Shown: one piece after another, positions 9,284-17,604 of the stretch
How the letters are laid out: each line of letters begins with the position of its first letter
Position numbering within the stretch: the stretch's first letter is position 1
Assembly: GCF_025567385.1 (NCBI RefSeq)
Contig: NZ_JAOQJU010000010.1
Location: 37,106-101,105 of the forward strand
DNA length: 64,000 bases
Origin: Claveliimonas acetigenes
GTDB lineage: Bacteria > Bacillota > Clostridia > Lachnospirales > Lachnospiraceae
Direction of reading: 5' to 3'
The notes under the pieces: model-generated
Database searches by the model: none
Told to the model about the DNA's origin: nothing
Seen by the model: the letters and a program-made list of their open reading frames with translations, nothing else
Made by a program: the position numbers and the translations under genes

Positions 9284-9729
9284 CATGCTAACCGTTCTGT
9301 ATGCTTCTGTTTAAAAAGCATCAGACTTATCATTTCATCTATCATTTTCTTATTCGGCCCATCCAGCTGGCTGTAAAGGGAATAAATATCAGCTGTGCCG
9401 GTCTGTTGCTGCCCCAAGGATTTATTTTCTGAAGCTTTATAAGTGTTATTGTCATTATGAATGCCATCGTTATTATGTAGCAGCCGGTCCGGGGTCAGCT
9501 CTGACGGCGGCACTCCCAACGCCTCCGCTAAATCGTACATCGTCTGGATTCCCATCTCAGTACTGCCACGTTCATAACGTGAGATGACGGTGTTTGTACA
9601 GGTGCCGCCCACCCGCTCTGCCAGCTGCTCCTGTGTCAGGCCGGCCCGTTTTCTGAGTGTCTTTAATTTTTTTCCGGTTGCTTCCAGGTCCGATACCCAT
9701 TCCTGTTTCAACACCATCACCTCCTTCAT
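9283..9729 (-). CDS. XRE-family helix-turn-helix regulator, 148 aa
   Basis: N-terminal XRE domain (about residues 17-75): KLKTLRKRAGLTQEQLAERV, then NTVISRYERGSTEMGIQTM and LAEALGVPPSELTP. A polar linker and a short C-terminal helical part follow. Its exact start is uncertain because AAGGAGGTG lies so close to the first ATG codons that a TTG start a few codons in is possible. It is the first gene of the early module of the outer element and is ended by its own terminator, so it is probably a Cro/CI-type switch regulator. Confidence 0.8.
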   Translation of the reverse strand: MKEVMVLKQEWVSDLEATGKKLKTLRKRAGLTQEQLAERVGGTCTNTVISRYERGSTEMGIQTMYDLAEALGVPPSELTPDRLLHNNDGIHNDNNTYKASENKSLGQQQTGTADIYSLYSQLDGPNKKMIDEMISLMLFKQKHTERLA

Positions 9730-9756
9730 GCTAATGGAGGCTTTTCCGTATAAAAA

Positions 9757-9829
9757 GGCTGAGGCAAATAGGTTCTGCGTTCTGCACAGTTCTTATTAAA
9801 TGCAGCCCAACTCTCTATTTGCCTCAGCC
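9757..9829. repeat. 15-bp perfect inverted repeat (large hairpin)
   Basis: GGCTGAGGCAAATAG at 9757-9771 is the exact complement of the sequence at 9815-9829, with a 43-nt loop. On the plus strand it is followed by ATATTTTTTAT, so it could act as a terminator. It lies in the upstream region of the XRE gene. Confidence 0.7.
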
Positions 9830-10080
9830 ATATTTTTTATATCAAAAAAGCAAAGGTTACATAAAGATTTGCGCACTTCTACCGTTGATTTCATCTACAG
9901 TCCTGACAAAATTTTTCGTTTTTAATAATCAACTAGAGTATTTTTGCTAAATCATTAAATATGTAACTTTTGCTATTCTAAAATTCTAAACTGCTTTCAT
10001 CACCTCATATTTTCCCATCATCTTTAGAATTAAAATAAAACAGGTTCATTGTCAATCTTATGTAAAATTGGATATCAAAC

Positions 10081-10099
10081 CTCACATATCTCATGTGAG
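10081..10099. promoter_or_regulatory. candidate operator dyad
   Basis: CTCACAT and ATGTGAG arms separated by 5 nt, in an AT-rich intergenic region just outside the left prophage boundary. It is probably a binding site for a repressor of the outer element. This is inferred from symmetry only. Confidence 0.4.
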
Positions 10100-10145
10100 T
10101 ATTTTATATTATCACAAATTGGCAGATTTTGCAAGAGTTACACAT

Positions 10146-10161
10146 TGATTTCTGGTATTTT
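10146..10161. repeat. left 16-bp direct repeat flanking the prophage (attL or target duplication)
   Basis: TGATTTCTGGTATTTT, identical and in the same orientation as 53146-53161. The two copies bracket the whole siphovirus prophage (about 43.0 kb). Eighteen nucleotides further inside is TTCGACAA (10180-10187), the inverted complement of TTGTCGAA at 53119-53126, which lies 19 nt inside the right copy. Confidence 0.6.
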
Positions 10162-10342
10162 AAAAATTTCAACCTTTTTTTCGACAAAAATTCAATATCG
10201 TTATTTTGCACAAAACGGTTGCGTGTTCTTTGTAGAATTTGTTTCTTTTCTATTTCCCATCATATCATCTTTCTTTTTCGATAGCATTCTAATAAGGCCG
10301 CCAGTTTCATGCCGGCCGTCTGAGATTTTGCAGATGAATGTA

Positions 10343-11395
10343 TTAGCTGATTCTTTGCAATTCCTCCTCGAACATTTCCGCTGCAGATTTATATCCATGG
10401 ATGCGCCGCGGATATTTGTTTATCCAATTTTCAACCTCCTGGATGTCCTCGGCTGTTCGATCATCAAAATTTGTTCCTTTAGGAACTTTTCTCCGGACCA
10501 TTTTGTTTGTCACTTCATTCGTCCCTCTCTCCCAACTGCTATACGGATGACAATAATACATTTTTGTTCTCTTTCCGGCTCCTATTGCAGACCTCTCCAG
10601 TTCTTCGCAATAGGCAAATTCCGTCCCATTGTCTACAGTTATGCTTTTGAATACCGTCTTGAATAATTCTCCCCAGCGTTTTTCCAATCGGTCCACTGCT
10701 GCCACCACTTCCTCAGCACTATGGTTATTCAATTTGAATATGATCTCCGCTCTTGTTTTTCTTTCTGTAAGTGTTAATAATGTATTTTTAGATTTTCCTC
10801 GGCGGCCCAGAACGCTATCCATTTCCCAGTGACCGAACTCCTCTCTGCTGTTTATGATTTCCGGCCTGTTTTCTATGCTTTCGCCCGCCTCTGCTCTCTT
10901 TTGCTTCTTTACTTTATTATATTTTCTTTTCCTGTTCTTTTTTACTGGTAGGTTTTTATTGGTTACTCTCAAAAAAATGCCTTTATCTATATAGCTGTAT
11001 ACAGTGGTTGTACATATTTGGGTCTGGAACTCGCTCCACCGTCCTAATGCTGTCAGTTCCCCTATGATTGCGTCCGGGCTGTAATCTTCATTTATTATTT
11101 TGTCCTCTATGTAATTTGCCAGCTTAATATCATTTCCTATCTTTAATTGTGTTCCTCGCACTTTTAAATTTTCCTCATATTTCCGTTGTGCAAGGTCTGC
11201 GCTGTATCTCATTTCTCTTGTATAATCACTGTTCAAATGTTCATATTGCCCACGCTTCAACTCGTTATAAATTGTGCTTCGGTGTACATGCAAAATCTCT
11301 GCAATCTCTACAACCTTGTGTCCTGCATTATACAAGGCTTCTAATCTGATTCTATCATTGTGTTTTAATTGTCTGCTACCCTTTTGATTTGCCAT
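10343..11395 (-). CDS. IS30-family DDE transposase, probably the prophage's own integration enzyme
   Basis: A 350-aa protein with an N-terminal HTH_38 domain (DRIRLEALYNAGHKVVEIAE ... VHRSTIYNELKRGQYE) and an IS30-type DDE core: HWEMDSVLG, ITVDNGTEF and SSWERGTNE give D, D, E. The length is normal for IS30. No IS30-type inverted repeats are evident close to the gene. Instead it is the last gene of the leftward lysogeny operon, separated from the preceding small HTH gene by a hairpin. Because no tyrosine or serine integrase is found in the phage proper, it may mobilise the phage. The alternative is an ordinary IS30 copy at the prophage edge. Confidence 0.9.
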   Translation of the reverse strand: MANQKGSRQLKHNDRIRLEALYNAGHKVVEIAEILHVHRSTIYNELKRGQYEHLNSDYTREMRYSADLAQRKYEENLKVRGTQLKIGNDIKLANYIEDKIINEDYSPDAIIGELTALGRWSEFQTQICTTTVYSYIDKGIFLRVTNKNLPVKKNRKRKYNKVKKQKRAEAGESIENRPEIINSREEFGHWEMDSVLGRRGKSKNTLLTLTERKTRAEIIFKLNNHSAEEVVAAVDRLEKRWGELFKTVFKSITVDNGTEFAYCEELERSAIGAGKRTKMYYCHPYSSWERGTNEVTNKMVRRKVPKGTNFDDRTAEDIQEVENWINKYPRRIHGYKSAAEMFEEELQRIS

Positions 11396-11419
11396 GTTCC
11401 CGCCCTCTTTCGTAAAACA

Positions 11420-11446
11420 AGCCGCAGGCGTTGTTGTCCTGCGGCT
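11420..11446 (-). terminator. hairpin terminator/attenuator upstream of the transposase
   Basis: AGCCGCAGG (11420-11428) pairs with CCTGCGGCT (11438-11446). On the minus strand it is followed by TGTTTTACG, on the plus strand by a T-rich run 10 nt away. It lies between the 64-aa HTH gene and the transposase start and could keep transposase expression low. Confidence 0.7.
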
Positions 11447-11462
11447 CTCTGTGTGCTTTTTG

Positions 11463-11657
11463 TTATTTGCCCTGCAATATCTTTTCTACTATCAGCTTTT
11501 CAATATAATGCGGGCAACTCCGTACCCCATTCTCCCAGTTTGTCAGCGTTCTATATGGTATCTCTAACCATTCCGATACTTCGCGCCTGCTCATGCCCTG
11601 CTGTTTGCGTGCCTCTTCAATCGTCACTTTATCCGTTTCTTTACACTCCATATCCAT
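11463..11657 (-). CDS. small XRE-like helix-turn-helix protein, 64 aa
   Basis: Single HTH domain: VTIEEARKQQGMSRREVSEWL followed by IPYRTLTNWENGVRSCP. It resembles Cro-like or excisionase-like regulators of prophages. The start overlaps the end of the 93-aa gene upstream, so the two are co-transcribed. It lies just before the IS30-type transposase and may regulate it. Confidence 0.75.
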   Translation of the reverse strand: MDMECKETDKVTIEEARKQQGMSRREVSEWLEIPYRTLTNWENGVRSCPHYIEKLIVEKILQGK

Positions 11658-11922
11658 TTTCTCTCATTTCGTTTATGATTGTTTCGTTGTACCCTCTTCC
11701 ATAATATCTAAAAATGACGCTTTCATCTTCAAAGAAAACCCAGTCACAATTAGTATCATTGATAATTCCTGCAACCGCTTCTTTTTTTGAAGAACCCGGC
11801 AAGAATTTTACAATATATTCGGCAGCTTTGTCCATTGATTTGAAATTAAAGACCTCTCCGCCCTCTTCCTCTTTGCAGATTGCAATATAATCGCTTTTTG
11901 TATATCCCTTTACTGCTTTCAT
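11641..11922 (-). CDS. hypothetical protein in lysogeny operon, 93 aa
   Basis: Begins MKAVKGYTKSDYIAICKEEE. It contains alternating charged and aromatic residues (CDWVFFEDESVIFRYYGRG) but no motif I can name. It overlaps the downstream HTH gene by 17 nt and belongs to the lysogeny operon. Function unknown. Confidence 0.6.
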   Translation of the reverse strand: MKAVKGYTKSDYIAICKEEEGGEVFNFKSMDKAAEYIVKFLPGSSKKEAVAGIINDTNCDWVFFEDESVIFRYYGRGYNETIINEMRENGYGV

Positions 11923-11977
11923 TCTATTACACCTCTTGCCTTTTATTTTTTTCCTGCTATAATCTAATTAAGCACTT

Positions 11978-12012
11978 GGGGCGGTTAGCAGGATTGTTTA
12001 GGTATCCGCCCC
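11978..12012. promoter_or_regulatory. GC-rich hairpin in lysogeny operon
   Basis: GGGGCGG (11978-11984) and CCGCCCC (12006-12012), with CAC/GTG extending the stem. It stands out in AT-rich surroundings between the 43-aa and 93-aa genes and could be an RNA processing or attenuation site. Confidence 0.5.
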
Positions 12013-12035
12013 TCGTGTGTTCCCTTAATTCTATT

Positions 12036-12167
12036 TTATTTTCTTACTTCTTCAAGAATCTTTTCTATATGTTCTACTGTATGTGTTTCCCCGTTTGTTT
12101 TTGCTACTTCTCTAATTGATACCAACATTGCTATTAAATCGGCTTTGCTCATTTCTTCGTTCTCCAT
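12036..12167 (-). CDS. small hypothetical protein, 43 aa
   Basis: Begins MENEEMSKADLIAMLVSIRE and ends with a charged helix (HIEKILEEVRK). It is preceded by AAAGGAG at correct spacing. It lies in the lysogeny operon between the repressor and the 93-aa gene. No family recognised. Confidence 0.6.
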   Translation of the reverse strand: MENEEMSKADLIAMLVSIREVAKTNGETHTVEHIEKILEEVRK

Positions 12168-12290
12168 TTTTAACTCCTTTCCTGCTGTTCCCTTGCTACA
12201 ATTATATTATATACCCATTGAGTATATTTGTCAATTACTTTTTTACTCATTGGGTGTATTTTTTTATAAAGAAAAACACCATAACTATTG

Positions 12291-12542
12291 TTACAGTGTC
12301 CCGCTTTCGTCTGTCAGCCATTCCATGCTCACGCCCAGTGCTTTAGAAAATATTTTCAGTTCATAATCTGTTACGATTCTTGTGCCTCTTTCTATACGAC
12401 TTATCGAATCTCTTTCTATCGCAACTCCGGCCACCTGCATACGCGCCGCTAAATCACTTTGTGTAATTCTGTTTTTTGCTCTCGCCAACCTTATGCGTTC
12501 CCCGCATAGGTTATCCTTTCCCTTGTATGCGTATATCTTCAT
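12291..12542 (-). CDS. XRE-family repressor-like protein, 83 aa
   Basis: Start placed at 12542 (MKIYAYKGKDNLCGERI) behind AGGGGCG. The helix-turn-helix is RIRLARAKNRITQSDLAARM, then ERDSISRIERGTRIVTDYEL and ALGVSMEWLTDE. It is divergent from the SHOCT gene across a short region with direct repeats and a strong plus-strand promoter, the layout of a phage CI-type repressor. It has no autocleavage domain, so induction would need another signal. Confidence 0.8.
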   Translation of the reverse strand: MKIYAYKGKDNLCGERIRLARAKNRITQSDLAARMQVAGVAIERDSISRIERGTRIVTDYELKIFSKALGVSMEWLTDESGTL

Positions 12543-12554
12543 CCGGTACGCCCC

Positions 12555-12628
12555 TATCATGTGTTAATAATCAGAATTTTTCTTGACTTTACCACATTTC
12601 AAAAGCATAATTGTGTTAAAGGTCAGCA
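12555..12628 (+). promoter_or_regulatory. promoter with direct-repeat operators
   Basis: Plus-strand promoter TTGACT (12583-12588), 17-nt spacer, CATAAT (12606-12611). Two similar sites flank it: TGTGTTAATAATCAG at about 12560 and TGTGTTAAAGGTCAG at about 12612. These may be repressor-binding sites controlling the SHOCT gene and the repressor. Confidence 0.6.
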
Positions 12629-12665
12629 TGACTATAATTTTCACATTTATCTAGGAGGATGCACT

Positions 12666-13169
12666 ATGGATTTATTCACAAAAGCTGATAAGCAAAAAGA
12701 GTTCCCTGATAGTAATACCGTTCTTATACATTTGAAAAGCAACGGAAAATTCAATGTAACTATTCATGATAACTTTCTCACGGTAGAGCCGCGTGGTTTC
12801 ACTAATGCTGTTAATAAGGGATTGATCGGACAGAAAACCTATGATCTTAATAATGTTTCCGGTGTGCAATACAAAAAGCCAGGATTTACCACTGGATATT
12901 TGCAGATCGTTCTCATCGGTGGCAGAGATGCACGAAACGGTGTCTCAGGAGCTGTAAAAGATGAAAATTCCATCACTTTCTCTAAAAAAGAGGATCATCT
13001 GATTCTTGAAATAAAAGAATATATTGAAAATTATATCCATAAACGCTCCACTGGTTCCGCTACCTCCTCTAATCTTGATGAAATACGAACATTAAAAGAG
13101 CTGCTTGATATTGGAGCAATCACAGATGAGGAATTTGAAGCCAAAAAGGCTCAGTTGCTTAACCTTTAA
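12666..13169 (+). CDS. DUF4429/SHOCT-domain protein, 167 aa
   Basis: Start at 12666 with CTAGGAGGATGCACT. The N-terminal and middle part (about residues 20-125) resembles a PH-like DUF4429 domain. The C-terminus is a SHOCT motif (LKELLDIGAITDEEFEAKKAQLL). It is the only plus-strand gene of the prophage outside the RIT element and is driven by a strong promoter next to the repressor, so it is probably expressed in the lysogen. Its role, perhaps at the membrane or in superinfection control, is unknown. Confidence 0.75.
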   Translation: MDLFTKADKQKEFPDSNTVLIHLKSNGKFNVTIHDNFLTVEPRGFTNAVNKGLIGQKTYDLNNVSGVQYKKPGFTTGYLQIVLIGGRDARNGVSGAVKDENSITFSKKEDHLILEIKEYIENYIHKRSTGSATSSNLDEIRTLKELLDIGAITDEEFEAKKAQLLNL

Positions 13170-13179
13170 AGAAATTACA

Positions 13180-13208
13180 AAAGGCCCCGGCATTACGCCG
13201 GGGCCTTT
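13180..13208. terminator. bidirectional terminator between SHOCT gene and endolysin
   Basis: Perfect 12-bp stem AAAGGCCCCGGC / GCCGGGGCCTTT with a 5-nt loop, between convergent genes. It ends the phage late operon on the minus strand and the SHOCT transcript on the plus strand. Confidence 0.93.
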
Positions 13209-13229
13209 CTATTTACCACTCATCTGATA

Positions 13230-14993
13230 TTATTTCACATATACATTTCCATCATAATATGCTGCAATCCATCCAGACGGTACCAGAATCCATATATCAC
13301 TGCCTACATTCTTGATAGCCTGGCACGTTACCTGAGTACCTGCATCCAGGCATCCATCATGATCTTTATCATGTCTCCGTCCGTCCAGTGTCAGCTGGCT
13401 GTAGCTCTTGGTTGGGCAGCCTGTTCCTGCTCCTGTTCTCACTTTCAGTTCAACCTGCAGAGCGTACACTGTTCCCGCTTTGTAGGTCGGCGCCTTGTTG
13501 GAGCTGTTTCCGGAATTTGATCCAGCCTGTCTAATATACGATGAATCTACAAAACCATAAACCTTTTTAGCAATCAGGATATAATACCAATCATGGCCGC
13601 TGTTGTCCTTGATCGTATCGCAAATATCCACCAGGTTTCCTGCTCCCAGTACCGGCCAGGACTTGATGCTTGTGGAGCTGCCTGCCCAGGTCTTAACCGT
13701 AACATTGTCCTGTGTGATTTCTCCCACCCACTTCGGAGTCTTATTGATTCCTCCGGATGCTGATCCGCTGGAAGTCGTTCCGGAGTTCGTTCCAGAATTA
13801 GAACTGTTTCCTTTACCGGTTGCTTTGGATGCATAGTCAGGTATTCCGTATCCACGGATATATCTGCCGTTAATTGTGATCTTTCTTGTTCCGACCAATC
13901 CGCCGCCCATGTTGCACTCTCCTATTAGAATCTCTCTGGTGTTCTTATTGACCTCCAGAACAATTCCAACATGATCCGGCCAGCTTGTACAATCCGTTGT
14001 TGCATAATTCGTTCCATCTTTCCAATAATAGAACACGAAATCTCCAGTATCTGGGATATATGCATCATTTTCAACCCACCGGCCCATTTTCTGGAACAGC
14101 TGAATCATATATCCACAGCTGCACTCTCTTGGAATAATGTCCGTGAGTCCGGCCTTGATTCCCGCTGCAGATGCTCCTGTTGCACAGTAGTCATCTGTTG
14201 GTTGTACTTTGTACCCTCTGGCCAATGGCAGGCAGCTATTGTATAAGTTGATAATGACCATGTGTGATCTATCTGACCGTTTCAGTCCGATCCATCCTCT
14301 CATGTTGTTTGCTACCATCTGTCTCAATTCATTCTCTGTCATTCCTGCGCTCTCCTTTTCTTCTCCTACATACTGCTTGATCCATTTCACACAGCACTGA
14401 TGTCTGGACTGATACATCTTGTCTCCAACCTGGTTGTTGTTTGATGTATCCTGCTGATCCAGGATCAATGATGCATAGACGCTATCCGGCGTGTACGGTT
14501 TGGCCGCACGTCCGAAAATTCTTTTTGTCGGTTTCAGGCCTCCCAGGTGTTCAATCTCGCACCACATCATCTGAGCTGGTACAGTATTGACTCCGTATGC
14601 CACGGCCTGTTTGATGTATGTCTCCATCAGCTGTTCAAACAGCTCATCCTGGCATTTCTTTCCGCTCGGTGTCGTTATGATTGCGATCAGCGCTGCTTTC
14701 TCTGTTGCGGATGGATTCCAGCCGATTGCCTCCCAGTCCTGGCTCAGTCTGGACTCAATTCCTGCAGTGTCAGCTCCGCGAAATGCTCCCGGATCTTCTT
14801 TCAGAATCATCTGACAGAGTTTTCTGGCCTCATTGCCATAATTCTGTGCCCAGCCCAACGTGCAGGTTTTTTCATTCGCTGAGTTTGCTCCCTTTCCGGC
14901 GTATGCTTCATATCTTCGTTTTCCATATACCTGTCCGCCAGACTCTACTGCTCCGATAATATTCGTCAAAATTTCAAGCTGCTTTTTGTCCAT
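13230..14993 (-). CDS. multidomain endolysin (lysozyme-like + CHAP/NlpC-like + SH3b)
   Basis: A 587-aa cell-wall hydrolase. Residues 1-150 form a lysozyme/chitosanase-like domain with a probable catalytic Glu17 (IIGAVESGGQVYG). Residues about 225-395 are a cysteine peptidase/amidase domain of CHAP type, with Cys270 (DDYCATGAS) and His341 (WPDHVGIV). A Gly/Ser/Asn-rich linker (about 400-420) leads to two SH3b-like cell-wall-binding domains (about 425-490 and 505-587). The two catalytic activities probably cut glycan and peptide. It lies downstream of two holins, last in the late operon. Confidence 0.88.
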   Translation of the reverse strand: MDKKQLEILTNIIGAVESGGQVYGKRRYEAYAGKGANSANEKTCTLGWAQNYGNEARKLCQMILKEDPGAFRGADTAGIESRLSQDWEAIGWNPSATEKAALIAIITTPSGKKCQDELFEQLMETYIKQAVAYGVNTVPAQMMWCEIEHLGGLKPTKRIFGRAAKPYTPDSVYASLILDQQDTSNNNQVGDKMYQSRHQCCVKWIKQYVGEEKESAGMTENELRQMVANNMRGWIGLKRSDRSHMVIINLYNSCLPLARGYKVQPTDDYCATGASAAGIKAGLTDIIPRECSCGYMIQLFQKMGRWVENDAYIPDTGDFVFYYWKDGTNYATTDCTSWPDHVGIVLEVNKNTREILIGECNMGGGLVGTRKITINGRYIRGYGIPDYASKATGKGNSSNSGTNSGTTSSGSASGGINKTPKWVGEITQDNVTVKTWAGSSTSIKSWPVLGAGNLVDICDTIKDNSGHDWYYILIAKKVYGFVDSSYIRQAGSNSGNSSNKAPTYKAGTVYALQVELKVRTGAGTGCPTKSYSQLTLDGRRHDKDHDGCLDAGTQVTCQAIKNVGSDIWILVPSGWIAAYYDGNVYVK

Positions 14994-15044
14994 GATCTTC
15001 CTCCAATCAAAGAAAAAGGGACGGTTTCCCGTCCCCTGTTCCTG

Positions 15045-15260
15045 TTATTTTTCTGTCTCGTCCTCAATGCACGCTGCATCTGTCAGTCCCTCTCCGATGA
15101 TGTACGCCACCACGGATGCTCCTGCCATAATCAATGCTGTGACCTGTGTTGCTGTGTTCTCAGCTCCACCAGTGGCCACAATCATCATGCTCACGAATGA
15201 TGCAACTGCAGTCCATAACTTTCTACTTGTCAGTTTTCTTACCCAGTTAATTTTCTTCAT
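15045..15260 (-). CDS. phage holin, small (71 aa)
   Basis: Begins MKKINWVRKLTSRKLWTAV, has two hydrophobic segments (about residues 15-32 and 38-56) and an acidic tail. This is the layout of Gram-positive phage holins. It lies between the larger holin and the endolysin, overlapping the former by 14 nt. Confidence 0.85.
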   Translation of the reverse strand: MKKINWVRKLTSRKLWTAVASFVSMMIVATGGAENTATQVTALIMAGASVVAYIIGEGLTDAACIEDETEK

Positions 15261-15684
15261 TTCTATGTTCCTCCTCTGATTTCTTTGTTAAAATCTCTAT
15301 TGCCTTTGTGATCTGTGGCGGCATCGGAATCCCCATCAGACCCGCATTCTCCACAATGCTGATAGCCTCATTGGAAATAAATCCGATAATCACGGCGTCA
15401 CGTATGTAGTTCACATGAATCAGCATATCGAACCGGTACGCCATCAGCACGATCAGCAAAATCACGGCTTTTCTGCAGAGTCCTTTGAATCCCGCCTTGC
15501 TTTCCAGTGCTCCGTTTTTCGTCTTTGTAGACTTGTGGAACACTCCGGCCACAATCAAGCCAGTCAGGTAGTCTATGCCGATCAGAATCATCAGCGTCTG
15601 CAATCCTGTATCCCAACCACCCAAAAGTGCTGCTATGAATCCGCCGACCATTCCAACCGTGGTGCATAGCTGCTCTTTCATCAT
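15247..15684 (-). CDS. phage holin of the toxin-secretion/lysis type (phage_holin_4)
   Basis: A 145-aa protein from ATG 15684, preceded by GGAGGTGTAGAAAG. It has three to four membrane segments and the family signature LMILIGIDYLTGLIVAG, followed by KNGALESKAGFKGLCRK. This family makes holes for endolysin release. Two different holins in a row suggest a holin pair or a holin plus regulator. Confidence 0.88.
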   Translation of the reverse strand: MMKEQLCTTVGMVGGFIAALLGGWDTGLQTLMILIGIDYLTGLIVAGVFHKSTKTKNGALESKAGFKGLCRKAVILLIVLMAYRFDMLIHVNYIRDAVIIGFISNEAISIVENAGLMGIPMPPQITKAIEILTKKSEEEHRNEEN

Positions 15685-15707
15685 CTTTCTACACCTCCCC
15701 TCTGCCC

Positions 15708-15878
15708 TCATACATCATCCACATCGTCCACATCAGCGTATGGCCTGCAGTAGTATTCCGTTATATCCAGCTCGTCCTCAATCTGTTCCAGCGTCTTGCT
15801 GCTCTGTCCTCTGATATACAACCGCAAGTCCGTGATGTGCGACCATAGCCTTGATATAATTCTCAGCTTAGTCATCAT
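15708..15878 (-). CDS. small hypothetical protein, 56 aa
   Basis: Begins MMTKLRIISRLWSHITDL and ends in an acidic tail (ADVDDVDDV). Its start overlaps the stop of the upstream gene (ATGATG/TGA). It lies between the tail-fibre/DGR genes and the holins. No family recognised. Confidence 0.55.
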   Translation of the reverse strand: MMTKLRIISRLWSHITDLRLYIRGQSSKTLEQIEDELDITEYYCRPYADVDDVDDV

Positions 15879-16081
15879 GCCTCTGTGATCTCTCCCATTC
15901 CGGATCTAACCAGAATATCTTTCACTTTTGTCTTTAAGAGACGCGGAACTCTTTCATACATTTTCTTTGCGTCCTCTACTGTCTCCTGGTTCATAATTTC
16001 CTGTGCCCATAACATTGCCATCATTGCAATACCATCCTTTCCTGTACATAATAAAAATAAATTGATTAGTAACTTACGCAT
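15875..16081 (-). CDS. small hypothetical phage protein, 68 aa
   Basis: Begins MRKLLINLFLLCTGKDG, then a helical segment (MLWAQEIMNQETVEDAKKMY). Small proteins of this type follow tail-fibre genes in clostridial phages. It overlaps its neighbours on both sides. Function unknown. Confidence 0.6.
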   Translation of the reverse strand: MRKLLINLFLLCTGKDGIAMMAMLWAQEIMNQETVEDAKKMYERVPRLLKTKVKDILVRSGMGEITEA

Positions 16082-16430
16082 AAACCGCCTCCGACATTTC
16101 CAGCAGGCATGATTTCAGCATCCTGATTGTTTCCTCCTGCTCCTGAACCTTTTGTTCCAGTGTCTTTTCTTTCTGTGGCTCATATTCCAGATATTTCTCC
16201 GGATTCTTCTCCACAGCTTCACGGTTTACGTTTTCCGCTTTTTCCCGGAACTGGTGGAAATCATATTCCCAGAACGTATCTGTCACAGTGATATACTGTT
16301 CTTTTTCTACCATCTGCTGATTTTCTTCTGTAACTTCCTGCCCATTGAGGCAGATTGTCACGTCCACCATTCCGTTATCAAGCGGCTGCCAGCTGACCGC
16401 CGGCTGTTCTGTTGTGAATCTTGCTTTCAA
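16074..16430 (-). CDS. hypothetical phage tail-region protein, 118 aa
   Basis: Begins MKARFTTEQPAVSWQPLDNG. A beta-rich N-terminal half (ending near DTFWEYDFHQFREKAE) is followed by a C-terminal coiled coil (LEQKVQEQEETIRMLKSCLL). It follows the reverse transcriptase and overlaps it by 53 nt. The shape does not match the DGR accessory protein Avd (a four-helix bundle), so I do not call it that. It resembles unnamed proteins found after phage tail fibres. Confidence 0.6.
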   Translation of the reverse strand: MKARFTTEQPAVSWQPLDNGMVDVTICLNGQEVTEENQQMVEKEQYITVTDTFWEYDFHQFREKAENVNREAVEKNPEKYLEYEPQKEKTLEQKVQEQEETIRMLKSCLLEMSEAVYA

Positions 16431-17604
16431 TGCTTACCCTCCTTTTCGCGTATTTCATCAGTTGCTCTATTCCATACTTCTTTTTGAAGTGAACGGAATC
16501 TGAATTTTTGAACCACCCATAATATGAAATGCAGCGGTACGCCAGATCTAGTGCTATCTCCATACGCCGCTGCACCTGTTTTCTCAATCTCAGATATGCC
16601 CGTCTTGCCCGGAGGAATATGCTCCGGCGGACTTCTGTGCGGTCCCTATAAATTTTGTATCCCATCATATCAATGCAATCTCCGTGATGCTTTCCATCTT
16701 TTCCGATATAGTCAACCTGGAACAGTTTCCAGTTCGGTTTTATCTCCAGGCCCAGCTCCTCTCTGAAAAATCGGATCAGCATGAGCATGGCCTTTTTGAC
16801 GTCTACCTTTCGTGGTCCCAGGATCAGGATATCGTCCATATAAAAGATTATTTTATAGAACAGTCTTGTCCGTTTCTCCTGGCCACGTCTTTTCTGCACC
16901 TTAAAGAGCTTTTGCTGTGCATAGTGGTAGGCAAAACTGAGGTAGTAATTGCATAGCCACTGGCTCAAATATGAACCGATGGATAGCCCCTGCTTGTACG
17001 ATGCAATCAATGTCTCCACTAAATAAAGCAGGTCATCATTTTTGACCTGCTTTCTCAGAAATCTCATGAGCTTTCTTGTGTTAATAGATGGATAACAGTG
17101 CCGCACATCTGCCTTGGCTCCTGCCCTCGTTTTGTCCGGATTCTTCCGAATCCATCTCTCTATTGCATTCTTTCCGTATACCTGGCCACGGCCCGGCACA
17201 CTGGCGCATTGATATTTTCCTATCTTTCTTTCAAATAATTCTTTCAGAGCATTGACAGCTACATAATTGTATATCTGCTGTTTTATGCTCTCCACGCCTA
17301 TCTCCCTGAGCTTTCCGGAGTTTCCGTCATACCTCATGGAGTAGTGTATTTCCGGGAAATGAACATCACGCTCCTTGATTTCCCTTGCCAGATCTTCCGC
17401 TGCTCTTTCCAGCAACGGGTCCACATTGCTCCTTTTCTCCTGGATCAGTCTGCTCACAGCCCTGACAGACAGAGGTTGACCGGTTTGATACCCGGCCAGG
17501 AATCCTGCCACATCACGCCGTTTCCATTTGTCTGAAAAGCATTCCAGCATACAGGCCATGATCCAGTCTTTATCCAGTCGTATATTTTTACAGTATCGTT
17601 TCAA
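16378..17604 (-). CDS. DGR reverse transcriptase
   Basis: A 408-aa reverse transcriptase of the diversity-generating retroelement class. It has the first catalytic Asp in AKADVRHCYPSI (D166), the DGR-typical GLSIGSYLSQW motif (about 206-216, with SQ in place of the usual QG) and the YMDD box (255-258). Basic C-terminal thumb residues follow. It is downstream of the template repeat and the target gene on the same strand, the standard DGR order. It copies TR RNA into cDNA with random incorporation opposite adenines. The cDNA then replaces the variable repeat of the tail-fibre gene. Confidence 0.96.
   Translation of the reverse strand: MKRYCKNIRLDKDWIMACMLECFSDKWKRRDVAGFLAGYQTGQPLSVRAVSRLIQEKRSNVDPLLERAAEDLAREIKERDVHFPEIHYSMRYDGNSGKLREIGVESIKQQIYNYVAVNALKELFERKIGKYQCASVPGRGQVYGKNAIERWIRKNPDKTRAGAKADVRHCYPSINTRKLMRFLRKQVKNDDLLYLVETLIASYKQGLSIGSYLSQWLCNYYLSFAYHYAQQKLFKVQKRRGQEKRTRLFYKIIFYMDDILILGPRKVDVKKAMLMLIRFFREELGLEIKPNWKLFQVDYIGKDGKHHGDCIDMMGYKIYRDRTEVRRSIFLRARRAYLRLRKQVQRRMEIALDLAYRCISYYGWFKNSDSVHFKKKYGIEQLMKYAKRRVSIESKIHNRTAGGQLAAA

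Larger units (their letters stand above)
9730..10145. other. AT-rich intergenic region between outer-element regulator and prophage end
   Basis: No gene seen. It contains the long hairpin at 9757-9829 and the dyad CTCACAT-N5-ATGTGAG at 10081-10099, which looks like a repressor operator. The rest is AT-rich promoter-like sequence. Confidence 0.6.

Noticed and set aside
12561..12665. Longer start for the SHOCT gene at 12561
   Set aside because: It would place the promoter inside the coding region. The ATG at 12666 has an ideal AGGAGG site.
16074..16430. DGR accessory protein Avd
   Set aside because: Beta-rich N-terminal half and a C-terminal coiled coil do not fit the four-helix Avd fold.
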